A stretch of DNA of 64,000 nucleotides from Isoetes taiwanensis (lineage: Eukaryota > Streptophyta > Lycopodiopsida > Isoetales > Isoetaceae), in the NCBI GenBank assembly GCA_021234155.1, contig JAJEKV010000054.1, positions 5,069,962 through 5,133,961 on the forward strand, in the 5' to 3' direction. Every line of letters begins with the position of its first letter. Position 1 is the first letter of the stretch. The notes beneath the pieces were generated by a model. The model had not been told where the DNA came from, ran no database searches, and worked only from the letters and a program-made list of their open reading frames with translations. Below are positions 1 through 12,149 of the stretch, one piece after another. Both the position numbers and the translations under genes were made by a program.

Positions 1-2100
1 GATATATGGAATTAATTAAGGGCCACAACTCCATACCACGTCGAAAAATGCGTGCCCAATGGGGAGGCGAGCTTGTACAGAATTTTTATACCGAGCCTCC
101 TAAGTGCCTTCTAGGTGTCACCCACAACTAGGTTCGGCAATGCCCGTGCCTCTTGATGTAGGTGTCAGATAGGATAGAAATAATAATGATGCTCCCGCCC
201 TCAATTCCCGTCCAAGATTTTTCATTCCAAAATTTAAACCATAAATTCGTGCCAAGAGAGTTCAAATCGATATGCTCAAATCAATCTGCTTGCTCCAATT
301 CGGTTGAAGTAAATTTGATGAGCTTCTCTTATTAGTACATCTACTGCCACTCCATAATGTTTTATGTATTGTTTTGTTGCTTTATAATGGGTCAAAAAAA
401 CATACAACAAATAGTGTCAAAGATGTGAAATAAAGTAGTGTTAGTCCATTGTGAAGTGCTTAAAAAAAATAGTAGCCATGGTGCAAATATACGTCTCCTT
501 TTGGCAAAGGAAACGTGCTTTTTACACCATGACTACTGTCTAGCTTTTTGTTCATTTTTTTCCTTTTCTTTTTCTGGATTAGAAACATCTCTACTCAAAA
601 TCCGTCAAGACAGAGAAAGAATGTTGTCTTTGATCTTCAATCCAAGAGCATAAAAAATGGAGACGAAAATTGCGAACAGAGCAAGAAGCAAAGGGTTTAA
701 TCCAGGGCTGGAAACAGAGGTAGTATTAGGCAGAGGCAGTATATAGAGCAACATAACATCCGTTTGATTCTTCATCACTGTTGATGCATCACCGAAATCC
801 TGCTTCATGAGTCTAAAGATGGGGTAGACCATGCAGGCCACTGCTAACCTTATCTCACTAGTCTGCAAATCCCACAAGATAACAAGCTCCAACAAAATTA
901 TAAACTCTACTATGGTACCCGTGAAAATAAAACATGTCACAGTTCATTGAAGTACTTCTAGATTCCTCTCTGAACTAGTGTAATTTAGTTCAACATTTTT
1001 AACCTGCATGCATGTTATTGCTAAATAACTAGACATCACTAAGCTGGCTGAATGATTTGATTGTCATCATTTTATTGTCCTCGTGATCGAAAATCTAAAT
1101 TCAAATATGAAAAACATTAATCCAAATATAAATGGTTGTCTAATAAGGCGAGCAAGAGTTATTACATGGCAATGGCAAGCATATCCAGGTTCAACAGAAG
1201 CATTAAAAGGGAATGGAGCCCCATCATGGGCAGCAAATCTAACAAGAAAGCTTGCTATATATGAAGGATTTATCTTGTAAACATTCTTTCATCCCCTCTA
1301 TTTGGGCGCGGAAGCTATCAACTGCCTTTAGCATAATCCCAAATATTACATTGATCTGAATGCCTACTCTGTAAACAATCCAGTAGATCACTTGTCCTGT
1401 CCAGCTCCTGATTTGCCACTACCTGAAATCCTGCCAAATGCATATGCAATGGATGGTTATCATCCGCCAAGTTAATTATATGCCATAACTTGGGTAGCTG
1501 GGTTTGGGTTGCGGTGTTATAACAGAAACCAATGCGCCTGGGTTTGAACCAAGTGAAAAAACCAAGACTATGTCTCCTTCACGCTTCTCCCTTCACATCA
1601 AACTCTGGCTACTTGTGCCTCTGCAACACAAAAGCGCTGCAAGGAATTCAAAAAACGAGCATTTTATAAGAGATTGCATGAATTCTAAACATAAAAAGAT
1701 GGACGATTTTGAAGCATCTCTTTCGCCTCCAGTGTCTACAGCATTGGAACCCAAGTTCCACAGTCGCAAGTTCAACGACGACTTCAAGAGCACCGAATTT
1801 AACAGTAGCGACTTTTGCCAATCTAGTAGCGCTTTGCCACTCAAACAAGGGAAATGTGACCTCCCAATTTCCCCCCAATTTTCCCACCACACGCATATAT
1901 TATTATTGTCTTGTTTGTTATTAATAAATTTAAAAGCAGTTACGAATAAGACAAAAGATTATTATAGGTTTGAGACGGCTTTTTGCGCGAGGCTATAGGT
2001 TCGGCATGCCATGTTGGGATTTCTTAGAAGGCCCTTAATTGATCCCAAAAATCCTCTAATGAGCTTCACATTGTATAACACAATGGACCAGGAGATATTC
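1..2100. other. No convincing gene; AT-rich intergenic DNA
   Basis: No recognised protein family, RNA gene or transposon terminus was found here. Open frames are short and start at non-ATG codons. The one stretch with any coding texture is the membrane-protein-like frame at 605-877 on the minus strand, listed separately. Confidence 0.5.
605..877 (-). CDS. Possible terminal exon of a small membrane protein, unrecognised
   Basis: A minus-strand frame is open from a possible splice acceptor (TTTGCAG, about 872-878) to a stop near 605. The translation begins TSEIRLAVACMVYPIFRL and ends in a strongly hydrophobic segment, PLLLALFAIFVSIFYALGL, followed by a short basic/polar tail. This would suit a tail-anchored or multi-span membrane protein. 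I do not recognise the family, no upstream exon was identified, and the frame may be chance. Confidence 0.25.
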   Translation of the reverse strand: MWDLQTSEIRLAVACMVYPIFRLMKQDFGDASTVMKNQTDVMLLYILPLPNTTSVSSPGLNPLLLALFAIFVSIFYALGLKIKDNILSLS

Positions 2101-2146
2101 CTAGATTGAAAATTATAGTGTAAGGAATAAAAAGGGCATTACTAAA

Positions 2147-2305
2147 CTACCCCTATGAGTTTGTGTAATTACCAAAATGCCCTTATGAGTTTTAAAATTA
2201 CCAAAATGCCCCTACACACATACTATACACAAGGGCATTTTGGTAATTTTGAAACTCATAAGGGTATTTTGGTAATTACACAAACTCATAGGGGTATTTT
2301 GGTAG
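2147..2305. repeat. Inverted repeat with ~75-80-bp arms
   Basis: The left arm (about 2147-2226) and right arm (about 2231-2305) are near-perfect reverse complements. They share ACCCCTATGAGTTTG, GTGTAATTACCAAAATGCCC and AAAATTACCAAAATGCCC in mirror order, with almost no spacer. Each arm also contains two copies of the TTACCAAAATGCCC motif. RNA from here would fold into one long hairpin, as expected of a small foldback element or MITE. No target-site duplication was identified. Confidence 0.7.
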
Positions 2306-2316
2306 TTTTCCCTAAG

Positions 2317-3028
2317 CAAATTGGGCGGGCGCCCACTATGCCCCAAGGGAACCTGCAATCTAGCATATAACATCCCTTTTCAAGAAAATGGGCGGGCGCC
2401 CAGTTTGGCCCGAGAGAAACAACAACCTTGCATATAACTTTATGGCCCCGGGCAAATTGGGCGGGCGCCCAATTTGGCCCCAGGGGGATCATTACTTGGC
2501 TTTTCCTAATGCATGGCCCCTCAAGCAAATTCGGCGGGCACCCAATTTGGCCTCAGTGTGGCCCTGACTGGTTTCTCCTATTGCATACCTCCTTGAACAA
2601 ATTGGGCAGGCGCCCAATTTGTCCAAAGGGGGAGCCTGACTTTGTTCAGCTTAATGCATGGCCCCTTGAGCAAATTGGGCGGGCGTCCAATTTGGTCTCG
2701 GCGGGGCCTTGATTGCTCTCTTCCTAATGCATGATCCCTTGAACAAATTGGGCGGGCGCCCAATTTGTCCAAAAGGGGACCCTGACTCTATTCATCTTAA
2801 TGCATGCCCCTTTCAGCAAATTTAGCGAATTTGGTCTCGGCGGGGCCCTGGCTGTTCTTTTCCAAATGCATGTCCCATTTTGAACAAATTGGGCGGGCGC
2901 CCAATTTGTCAAAGGGGGAGCCTGACTTTGTTCTACTTAATGCATGCGCCCTGTTTGTTCCACTACGGGACCACCAACCTTAACATTAACTGGCTTTCCC
3001 CCGGGCAAATTGAACGGCCACCCAATCT
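2317..3028. repeat. Tandem array of ~72-bp units, each with a GC-rich hairpin
   Basis: Nine units start near 2317, 2385, 2453, 2525, 2597, 2671, 2743, 2815 and 2884, so spacing is 68-74 bp. A diverged tenth lies near 3004. The core of each unit is CAAATTGGGC-GGGC-GCCCAATTTG, a 10-bp-arm, 4-nt-loop hairpin. Between cores are variable CCTGACT, TTAATGCATG and GGCCCC motifs. Unit 8 (2815-2836) has lost its GC core. Open frames across the array are by-products of the repeat. Confidence 0.8.
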
Positions 3029-3340
3029 GCCCTTGAGGCCACTTGTTCTAGCAATTTGCTGGCCCCTTGTTCTAACACTTCTTGCTAGTGTGTAGGAGTT
3101 ATGGCGTGGATAAAACAGACTGCTCGGGTGTGCGGGCCTAGACCAAGATTTGTAGAAGCCGTAGCCGAAGCAATGACGGTTGAAGATAAATTTTTTTTTG
3201 CTGGCATCACTGTGGTGCCGGATGAGGTTATGAATGTAGCTGACCACTATACTTAGTGCATTGAGATAGGGAATATCCACCCCGGCTCTCAGACGAACCA
3301 CCTACCTTTTACTTTACTTTGGCGAGAAAGGGACACGTAG

Positions 3341-4126
3341 AATGCAGTCAACTGAAATTCTCATTGGCATGGAGGTGTCGCCAGATAATGAAGACGAGTT
3401 CCAGTTGGATGTCAAAGACACTGTGGACAGGGCTTTTGTCCATTATAAGCTTCTTCTCAATACTTACGAGCCTCAACTAATGCAGGCTAGTATCACTGAA
3501 AACCCGCATTCTTGCACATAGAAAGGATGAGTGCTTGACTCATATGGGAGTTTGGAGCGGTCTGGCATTAAGAGGTGTTCGGATATCTTAGATGGCTTCT
3601 ACGCAGTACATCAGTAGATATCTGTGCATAAGCAGAACATGTCCAAGGCCTTGTACACGGAGTATCATGGTAAAAACCCAACCTACTTTATGATACTAAG
3701 TGGCTAACGTCTAGATATGGGGTTTTAAGGAAGGTTGAGTCTGAAAAAGCTCCTGTGGAGACGCCGACAGTGTCAAAGAAGGTGAGGACACCTGCTAAGA
3801 TGAATTCGATTCAAGCCACCCCTAAGCTTCTCTTGGGTGGAATGTCTAGGACACTAAGGTCGCCCGAACCCAGTGTAAAAGAGGGAGAGTCGTCTGAAGA
3901 GGAAGCCGGTAAGCGTAAAGGACAACCTGTAGCTGGTTCGTCCTCCAAGAGACACAAAGGGCCCACTACACCCGAGAGCTCCCATGGTTCGGAGAGGGAG
4001 ACCGCATCTGCCTCTGAATCTGAAAAACCAGCATTTCAGATTGTAAAGGTCACGCCATTTGCGGGCAACGTAACACAAGAGAGCAGGCATGAGTTTGTCT
4101 GTTACGGTATTAGAACAAAATACTAG
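3341..4126 (+). pseudogene. Decayed hypothetical protein, Ser/Lys/Glu-rich C-terminal part
   Basis: Coding texture is visible in two frames. About 3341-3520 reads MQSTEILIGMEVSPDNEDEF with a following DTVDRAFVHYKLLL; about 3755-4126 is a 123-residue frame rich in Ser, Glu, Lys and Pro, with clusters such as EGESSEEEAGKRKGQ and SSSKRHKGPTTPESS. Stops and frameshifts lie between the two. The low-complexity tail resembles a nuclear protein. I do not recognise a family. It lies immediately upstream of the gypsy LTR and may be the interrupted host locus or an older transposon ORF. Confidence 0.35.
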
Positions 4127-4235
4127 CTCGGGGGTGTGATTCACAACCAACAAGTGACTTAAATGAAAGCATTGGCTCTTAAAATATTTATAGCTGATAA
4201 CGGGACCTGATATCAACCCATCCGAACTTATCCTC

Positions 4236-4300
4236 ACTGGGATTCGAACCTTGGTTTCTAGCTAGAAAGCTCAAGTGCCTAACCAAGGCACCAACCTTAG
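4236..4300 (-). repeat. tRNA-like (SINE-type) segment within the LTR
   Basis: On the minus strand GGTTGGTGCCTTGGTTAGGC resembles an RNA polymerase III A box, and GGTTCGAATCCC (complement of 4239-4250) is a perfect B-box core, spaced about as in a tRNA. The anticodon region is a self-complementary TTTCTAGCTAGAAA and no cloverleaf acceptor stem is evident, so it is tRNA-derived and not a working tRNA gene. It could be a SINE inserted into, or recruited by, the LTR. Confidence 0.4.
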
Positions 4301-4382
4301 ACTTAATAAAAAAGGGCTAAGTGCCTTTCTAAAAAGGCAAAGGCCGAAAAGGCAATTTACCTTTAATGACCTTTCAAGAGAC

Positions 4383-4390
4383 TATAAAAG
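4383..4390 (+). promoter_or_regulatory. TATA box of the gypsy LTR
   Basis: TATAAAAG lies about 260 bp upstream of the LTR/PBS junction, a normal position for the LTR promoter. The sense matches the gag-pol strand. Confidence 0.5.
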
Positions 4391-4649
4391 AACATACATA
4401 GGGGGACGAGGGATGAAGAATCACCGTCAAAGCCCTACCTCTCTTCCTCTATTGATTTTTCCTTCTACTTCCAAATCTTCATAGCCTAGCTTGTTGGTCT
4501 CAGCGGGATAAAGATTTCCTGCTCCAGGATAAAGATTTCCTGGTGAATCCGGTTGGGTGGATCGAGCTTCTCCTACTAACTGGATTATCTTTTAGCTCTT
4601 TATTTCTTTACAGGTGATTTATCTGAGATCTAGAACAAATCGTATCAAT

Positions 4650-4662
4650 TGGTATCAGAGCC
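4650..4662 (+). other. Primer binding site, tRNA-iMet 3' end
   Basis: TGGTATCAGAGCC is complementary to the 3' terminus of plant initiator tRNA-Met, the commonest plant LTR-retrotransposon primer. It begins two bases after the LTR. Confidence 0.9.
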
Positions 4663-4694
4663 AGGTTTGGTCTTGAGAAATAAATCCCTGTGCT

Positions 4695-6941
4695 ATGGCT
4701 GCTAATTGCTTCAATATCTCTGAAAGTGACTATATGCAAGCTATGCATAACGCTGGCTTTGTGGCAGCTCGAATCATCCCTTCCTCCTCCCGACTAGCCA
4801 TCTTGAATACGAGAGATAATTAGAGCATCTAGCAATTGCATACCAATTCTTGCCCGATCCTGGCGCAAACAAATACGCCATGAATGATTACGTACCCACA
4901 TCCTCTACCAGCGGTCCTCCACACGAAATTCCTCCTCCACCTCTGTTCAAGATTACGATGTTTGGTGATGTTTTCGGCATAAAAGCCCGACACAAGTTAT
5001 CGTTTTCTTAGGTATTTGGGAGAAATTCTTTGAGCAGCGTCAAAGGCGTCTGAACAAGAAAAGTTACAAGCCATGGACACTTACCTTGATGATCAAAGCG
5101 GGGTTTGGTGGCGGGGAAGAGGAGAGCCGATGGAACCTCGGATTAATTTATGGTGCGAGTTCGGGCATGCTTTTGAAACAAACTATTTGCACAACTATTA
5201 TAGAATCCTCGAAAAAGAATGGGACCAAATCAAGCGGAAGAAGGAGAATCATGGCTGACTATAACACAAGTTTAATCACTTAGGGTCCCAAGTTCACAAT
5301 CTGATGAAGTGAACTTTTGCGAAAATATGTTAATGGATTGCGAGAAAATCTTTGCGAATTGGATCTTTTAGAACCGGTAGATATGGCGGATGCAATCCGG
5401 CGGGAGGCTGGCGGCGGAAACTTAATCCCAAAGCTAGAAGATTGGTGATATGGGAAGGAACACCATCGAGAGAACAAAAGAGAATGAAAAGAGAAAAGTA
5501 TGATAACAGAAAAGATAACAAGGGTAGAAGAGGACGGGATGAAAGGAGACCTCGAAGGGGAACATGGTTTAACAACCGAAAGAAGAGTAATGGGTATAAG
5601 TCCCAACAACAAGAGACTCCCAAGGGACCAAGAACTGGTTGCTATATATGTGGTGGTCCGTACTATCAGACTAATTGCCCAAAGAACATAGTTGTTCAAG
5701 AAAAGCCGATAAGAAAAGTGCAGTTCAAGGAACCTGCTCCTAAGGAACGCCCCACTGTCCAAGCTCATAATCTGGAGGATAGGCCTGAAACATCCCAAGC
5801 AGGTGAAGAAAGAGGACGATTGAAAGCAATGGCTTCGGAACAAGAAAAAGGCCGGTTGCAAATTGCATACATGAAGACACTAAGTGCTGCAGCAGTCCCA
5901 TCCTCATGGTTGTTTAAGCTTAGAGGTAAAATCACAGATCGAGAGGTTGTTGTACTGCTGGATGATGGAGCAACTCATGATTTTATCTCCATGGATGTGG
6001 TAAATGAGTTGAAGTTGCTAGTTTACAAATTGCAAGCTCAACTTTCTATAGTACAAGGGCTTAAAGGGTCAGAAGGCAGCTGTGACAAATTTGTTATTGC
6101 GCCATTGCAAATGGGGACTTATTCTGAGCGCAGGGCACTCATAGTAGCTGATCTAGGAACAGTGGATGTAATTCTGGGAATAGGATGGCGAACCTAATAT
6201 GATGTTCAACCCAACTATCGCCACAGGATCATTAAAATGTTTGTTGATGGGCAGCCAATAATTCTGAAAGCTGAATGTGTAAATGAATGTGAACCTTTGC
6301 TATCATATTCTGAAGCAAAGACTTTAATACAAAGTGACATTGAGTCATATTTCATTTATTTGAGAGACTCTGATCCTCCATTTCAAACTCCTCCTGAATT
6401 GTATGGTTTTTTTAAACAATTTGATGATTTGTTTAAGGATGAGGAGACTTTGGACCTTCCTCCACCTCGTCCAGAGGATCATGCTATTCATTTATACCCA
6501 GATGCAAAACCTCCAAATAGAGCACCCTACAGAGTAAGTCATTTTGAGAAGCTGGAGCTAGAAAAACAAACAAGGGAGACATTAGAATGACAATTGATTC
6601 AGCCAAGAAGTTCTCCTTTTGGAGCCCCTGTTATCCTGATCAAAAAGAAGGACAAGGGATATAGAATGTGCATAGATTACAGGGCTCTTAACAAACTGAC
6701 AATCAAAGATAAATTTCTAGTTCCTAGAGCAGATGATTTGTTCGATGAACTACGAGGTGCCTGCATATTTAGTAAAATAGATCTGAAATCAGGAATCAGA
6801 TATTGAGAAAACAGCTTTCAGAACCACTTTTGGACATTATGAATTCAGAGTGATGCCATTTGGACTCACTAATGCACCAGCAACTTTTTGCCGATTGATG
6901 GGGAGAGTTTTGGCACATGTACTGGGAAAATGTGTGACATT
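4695..6941 (+). pseudogene. gypsy gag-pol polyprotein, degenerate
   Basis: Gag likely begins at ATGGCTGCTAATTGC (4695). A zinc knuckle near 5640-5680 reads CYICGGPYYQTNC: the CX2CX3HX4C histidine is Tyr. The protease motif near 5958 reads LLDDGATHDFIS, with Asp in place of Ser in the catalytic DSG triad. A TAA interrupts the GIGWRT region near 6196 and a TGA follows ETLE near 6588. RT then reads [24 protein letters not shown] and, after a small deletion near 6798-6806 that shifts the frame, [20 protein letters not shown]. The YxDD catalytic block is missing because the element ends at 6941. These lesions make it inactive. Confidence 0.85.
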
Positions 6942-7200
6942 CACTACTACAGAATAGGCAGTTTGCGACGTCGTTTGCGACATCTTAGCGACGTAATGAG
7001 GACATCAAACGTCGCATGCACATGCTTTAATAACATTTCCCGCTCATCGCAAATGACGCCGCCGTGGATTCGTCGCAGCGTGACGTCACGTCGCATGTGC
7101 AATGTATTAGTGACGTCATGGACGTCCCAAATATGTACAAAATATATCCTTAACCTCCCTTGCAATAGTAGATGAGCAACAAAATCTTGGGATCATGGTA
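6942..7200. mobile_element. Terminal and subterminal region of a CACTA-type DNA transposon
   Basis: CACTACTACAGAA begins abruptly at 6942 inside gypsy RT. CACTA is the diagnostic first pentamer of En/Spm elements. It is followed to about 7130 by a cluster of short direct and inverted copies of TTGCGACGTC, GCGACGTAA, GTCGCATG and GTGACGTCA, like the subterminal transposase-binding repeats of the family. The opposite terminus (TTCTGTAGTAGTG) was not found by eye, so the right edge and TSD are unknown. The SRP54 fragment follows directly. Confidence 0.65.
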
Positions 7201-7208
7201 CATTTTAC

Positions 7209-7837
<629 letters not shown>

Positions 7838-7859
7838 CCTGCCCTGCTTCAATCAGTGC

Positions 7860-10800
7860 AAGGTGAGTAACAGGATATGGTCAATTGGTCACAAAAAGAG
7901 CTCGGTCAACTTGAATCATGCATACAAGAATGTCCCTTTAGGGGACATTAAAGTGGAAACCATCTTGACCTTGGCGTCGTGGGAAGCGACTTGCGGAATA
8001 TCTAAAAGGGACATTATTGCAACGTAAAGTTTAGGTTAGGGTTTATACGGCAAGTCCGGCTATGGCGATGGCCCTTGCTCGGAGCTTTGGCTCGGCGATG
8101 CACCGTGATGGCACCTTTATTATGGCGGCTATGTTGTTCCCTCTATTCTTAGTTTACGTTTTTCTTTCTTGCTCTTAGTTTCTTTCTTGCTCTTAGTTTC
8201 TTGTTCTTAGTTTCTCTGTTCTTTACATGCGGTCCGTGATGGCGTAACAAAGCCATTTTTTCTGTTTTGCTCTTAGTTTCTTGTTCTTAGTTTCTCTGTT
8301 CTTGTTTGCGGGCTATCGATTTCTTGGCTCTGTATTAAGTGATCTCTTGTCTTTTGGCGTTTTGAGTGAACTTATCGATGGTTTGAAGAATGTTGGCTGT
8401 TTTCCATCCCTCGGTGGTGAAGGGACTGAGGAGCTCGTCCGCCGATGTTCTGCGATTCCGATGTCGAAGCGGGGCATGGGCATTATTTCGCATTTAGTGG
8501 AGTTTTGGTGGCTCTGTTTGTGTCCATTTTGATGAAAACGATGCTATCCTCTATCTTGAGGAAGCGATGGAATGATTTCAAACCACGGTATGTGCCATTT
8601 TAATGAATATTTGATGCACCAAATCTGATTAGGTTAAAATCTGATTAGGTTTCTTTTTTTGTTCTGGCGATGGCATCTTTTTTCGTTTTCTTTCTAGCAG
8701 TACGTTTTTTGAATACATTAAGTCTGTTTTTGTTAAAATCTGTTGCTTTGGTGCTTTGGACGGGGTTCAATTCCACAGGGGCGATAAATGTTCAATGTTT
8801 TGTAAAACTAAAACAAAAAGCGAAATCGCAGTAAAAATGTAGGTAAAAATCTTAGAATCTGCGGTAAGAATCCAGGAATGCAAGTAAATTTCGAGAATGT
8901 GGTCCAATCTGGTAAAGAATTTTAGTATGGCGATTAAAAACTTAGAATGCAAGTAAAGAGGACATTCAGGAAAGAAAAAGATGACCGTGGCGGCTCATTG
9001 GGCGATGGCGGAATGAACCCTAACCAAACTTTACGGAAAAAAGAAGAGACTCCGACAACTTTAAGCACAATGAAAGAAACACGAGGCAAAAATAATTACA
9101 ATAGATCTTTAATTAAAGGGAAAAAAAAGGGAAAAGGCAAATTCAGCGAATGAAACAATTAAGTTCCCAAAAAATGTTGCAAGGGTAGTTTCAATAAATA
9201 TATAAGGCAGTTTCTTTTTATGTTTGAAGGAAATATTTTTGCCCTAGGAAAAAGCGTCAGAACGACACGTGTCTTTGAAAAAACATAAATGAAATTAAAA
9301 AACAAAAAAGGTGACGTCCCTTTCTTGCCCTGCAAGCAATCCGGCCCTGCAGAGCAAGCAATCCAGCCCTTTCGGTTTAAATACCTTTCAATATCTCGAG
9401 AATCATGTGGCGAGAACTCTAAAAAGGTTCTGGACCGGACAATGAGCTGGCTATGGAGAAATCGGGCTGAGAGGTCGTGCTTCACGCACTCTCTGGGGCT
9501 GGCTATGGAGAACAACGATTTCTTCTGACCTCTACACGCCTCTAAGCTTCGTCATTACATCTTAGATCACGGCGGATGATGGATTTTCCATATGAACTTG
9601 GATAGCCAAGGATATCCATCTTCCTATTCGATCGGTTTGGAGCATGGAATTTTAGCCAAATCAATTGTAAAAATCCAAAAGGGGGCATCAAAGTTAGGGG
9701 CACTTTCGAGAGGCGCCTACCTTTCACGGCTTTGGGCGATTATCACGGTATTGCAGACTTCCCCAAGCTGCTTCAAAGCAAGGCATCAAAGCCCGCTTAC
9801 AGAATCGAGATATGGATTCAATACAAAATCGTCTCTTGGGTTGGGTATGCACTTGATTCCGCAGAGGTGTGAATTGTATTATTATGTTGTTTCATCGGGA
9901 TGTGTGCAAAGGGGGATTGCGAGCTCAAATTCAGGCACAACATGGCATGGCAAATCTACTACTCATGTGCTTTATCTGTGGCCACCATGGTAAGAATAGC
10001 CCCAACGCTTTTGTATTCTTTCACAAATGCGTGTGTGCAAATTTTAAGGGCAAAAGGTAACAAGGACACGTGTAGTGCGAGATATCTTAGATTCTTGAAT
10101 CTACTTTGGCTATGGAATTTATCTCGGATAATAGATGCTTATCGCCTCAAATAGTCCGCTATGGCGGAGCCCGTGGTCAACGCATGATTTGGGCTGCGTG
10201 GTTGGGATAAAAATGACATCATAATCGCGGCTACAATCTCCATCCCTCACAGATTTTCTTCGGGGAGGGTTTTTCCACCACAACCCAAAGGCTTTCAATC
10301 GGCCTTAATGCTAGCAAATGCATTTTCTTTCCGCCCCATCGTCGACTCAATTCTCCCAATCGGAATTATTAAAATTGAAGTCGCGGTAATAATCGCGATG
10401 CGTGTGTACCCAATTTCTACTTAAAAATCTAGAGTTCACGCTCTCCTCCTCTCGGTGAAGCGACACCGCCGCAAAGCTACTTTAGGGAGTCTTGTTGTTG
10501 GCAATGGCACCATGGCACCATTTGCCAAAGTTTGTACCTCGATGAAATTCTATTTGTATGGGGAGCGAATCCATAGTCACCATTATAACCGGGCCATATG
10601 CAAATACCATGCCGCCATTTGTTTAGATCGTCACATGGGTGTCAATAAGCCCAATGGTACCATCCTACCAGTATTCTAGGGAAGTTTTAAAATGGCTTTA
10701 TGGCTTCATTTGATTGTGAACTGGGTTATAGTGGCTTAATTATGGTCGCCTATATTAACAGGGACAAATTGAGTTAACTTTCGGCAATGGAGTGCTTATT

Positions 10801-12130
10801 TGGCTTCGTAGATTGCTTCTTACGGTGATGCTATCAAACCCATGAGCAGTTAATCTACCGCTAAAGTGCGCTTCTATAGCCATTTTCATATGAATTTTTT
10901 ATTATTGTGTTTCTTTGCTCTCATCAAGTGGCTTCTTTGTTCAAAACCGCATAAGTAGGTGCGCTATCAACCGGTGTCCGCGCATAAACACTAATAAGCA
11001 TTCAAGATAGTATTAAGACAAGTTAGTTATCTACAGGTAAGCAAATGGCCATCGCGCCATTTTGTTTTTGGTAGGATCGGCTCTTATTGCGCTATGCCTT
11101 CTATTCCTCGCCAATAGAGCTAATGCATATGCTTAATGCTTCCATTTAGTGTTTCTCGACCTCGCGGGTCGAGAAGGCCCAAGCTCTAGTGCATTTCCCT
11201 TCCTATTACAGTCACAGTGCTCACCCGGCCAGCTTACCTCCTTCGAATCCATCTTCCCCTAATATTGCAAAGGGAGGGGCTCTGATTGGGTGGAGGCCTT
11301 CAAGAACTAAAACACACCGAATCGCATCCTGGGTGAGCGCTACAGAGCCAGTTGTTTATGATATCCGATGTAATGAAAGGCATGCAAGCAACAGCCTGCT
11401 CAGTCCTGCCGCCCCGCCAGTTTACCATGGGTTTTTGTTCAAACCGCATCAGGGCAAATGGGTGCGCTTACGCCATTTGCATCTCTGTGTCCGCCAAAGG
11501 TATAAACACTAACGGAAGTATTCAAGATGTTAGCGTATTAGTTAGTATTTCCATTAAGCAAATGGTTTATCAGCGCTTCTTATTTGCCGGTAGATTGCTT
11601 CTTATTGTGCCGCCTTCTAGTGCGCATTCTCTGGCGATGTTGCGAGTGTTTCTACTTCAACAGCCACTCCTTCTAACCATCTCTCCCCGGCTTAATGGCG
11701 AGGCCTCGACCGGGTGGAGGCCTCACGCACTGCCACAGCCTACCCAACCGCCTCATGTTTATGCATTGAACTCGATGCAATGGCTGTATGCCTTACCTTA
11801 TCCTCCCGGATTTGCTCCCGCTTGTTCTGCTTTTGTCAGCTTCAAGTACTTCCTACGCCCTTGCCAAAGCCACAACCTCACACGCGTCAATCCAACTGCA
11901 TACCTGGCGCCGCATGCATTGCAGAGCCGGTGTATGTAGTACGTGTGTGAAAGCACCTCTTCCTACAGCCGGTATGGTCTGCGTAAGAGAGCTCGGCCGC
12001 TTATAAAGGAGATGTCCTGAGAATCGTAAGGAATCTACCACCGGGTATCTTGGTCAACATGAAGGTGGTTATCAAGAGCGGTCAGCGATGATTGGCTCCC
12101 GTGGTCCTTGAGGATACTATATTCACGTAG
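7860..12130. other. No gene recognised; low-grade internal repeats
   Basis: Frames are short and without family resemblance. Visible structure: iterated CTTAGTTTCTTGTTCTTAG motifs at about 8148-8310; a perfect palindrome, TTCTCGACC-TCGCG-GGTCGAGAA, near 11153-11175; and a diverged direct repeat in which about 10930-11040 (TTGTTCAAAACCGCAT onward, including ATAAACACTAA and ATTCAAGATAG) matches about 11437-11560. The region may be the interior of the CACTA-type element, but no transposase was seen. Confidence 0.45.
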
Positions 12131-12149
12131 AATAATTGTCTACTATGTG

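Larger units (their letters stand above)
4135..4647 (+). repeat. 5' LTR of the gypsy element
   Basis: The right edge is firm: GTATCA ends two bases before the PBS. The left edge is inferred from TGTGATTCAC at 4135 (or TGATTC at 4137), which would give the usual TG...CA ends. A TATA motif and a duplicated GATAAAGATTTCCTG segment (about 4508-4543) lie inside. The second LTR is absent, so neither the left edge nor a TSD can be confirmed. Confidence 0.6.
4135..6941 (+). mobile_element. Ty3/gypsy LTR retrotransposon, decayed and truncated
   Basis: The order is 5' LTR (about 4135-4647), a tRNA-iMet primer binding site (4650-4662), a gag zinc knuckle, an aspartic protease and a reverse transcriptase, as in Metaviridae. 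The polyprotein carries several stops, a frameshift and an internal RT deletion. The element stops inside RT, where a CACTA-type terminus begins at 6942. RNase H, integrase and the 3' LTR were not found in the window. Confidence 0.85.

Noticed and set aside
2286-2912. Frames reading LGPNWAPAQF / GRPPNLL repeats
   Set aside because: They are translations of the 72-bp hairpin array in both directions, not a protein repeat family.
4236-4300. A functional tRNA gene
   Set aside because: Boxes are tRNA-like, but there is no acceptor stem pairing and the anticodon loop is replaced by a palindrome.
11189-11939. Plus-strand frames of 107 and 195 codons
   Set aside because: Two different frames overlap with equal quality, composition is unremarkable and no family is seen; probably chance in a GC-richer patch.
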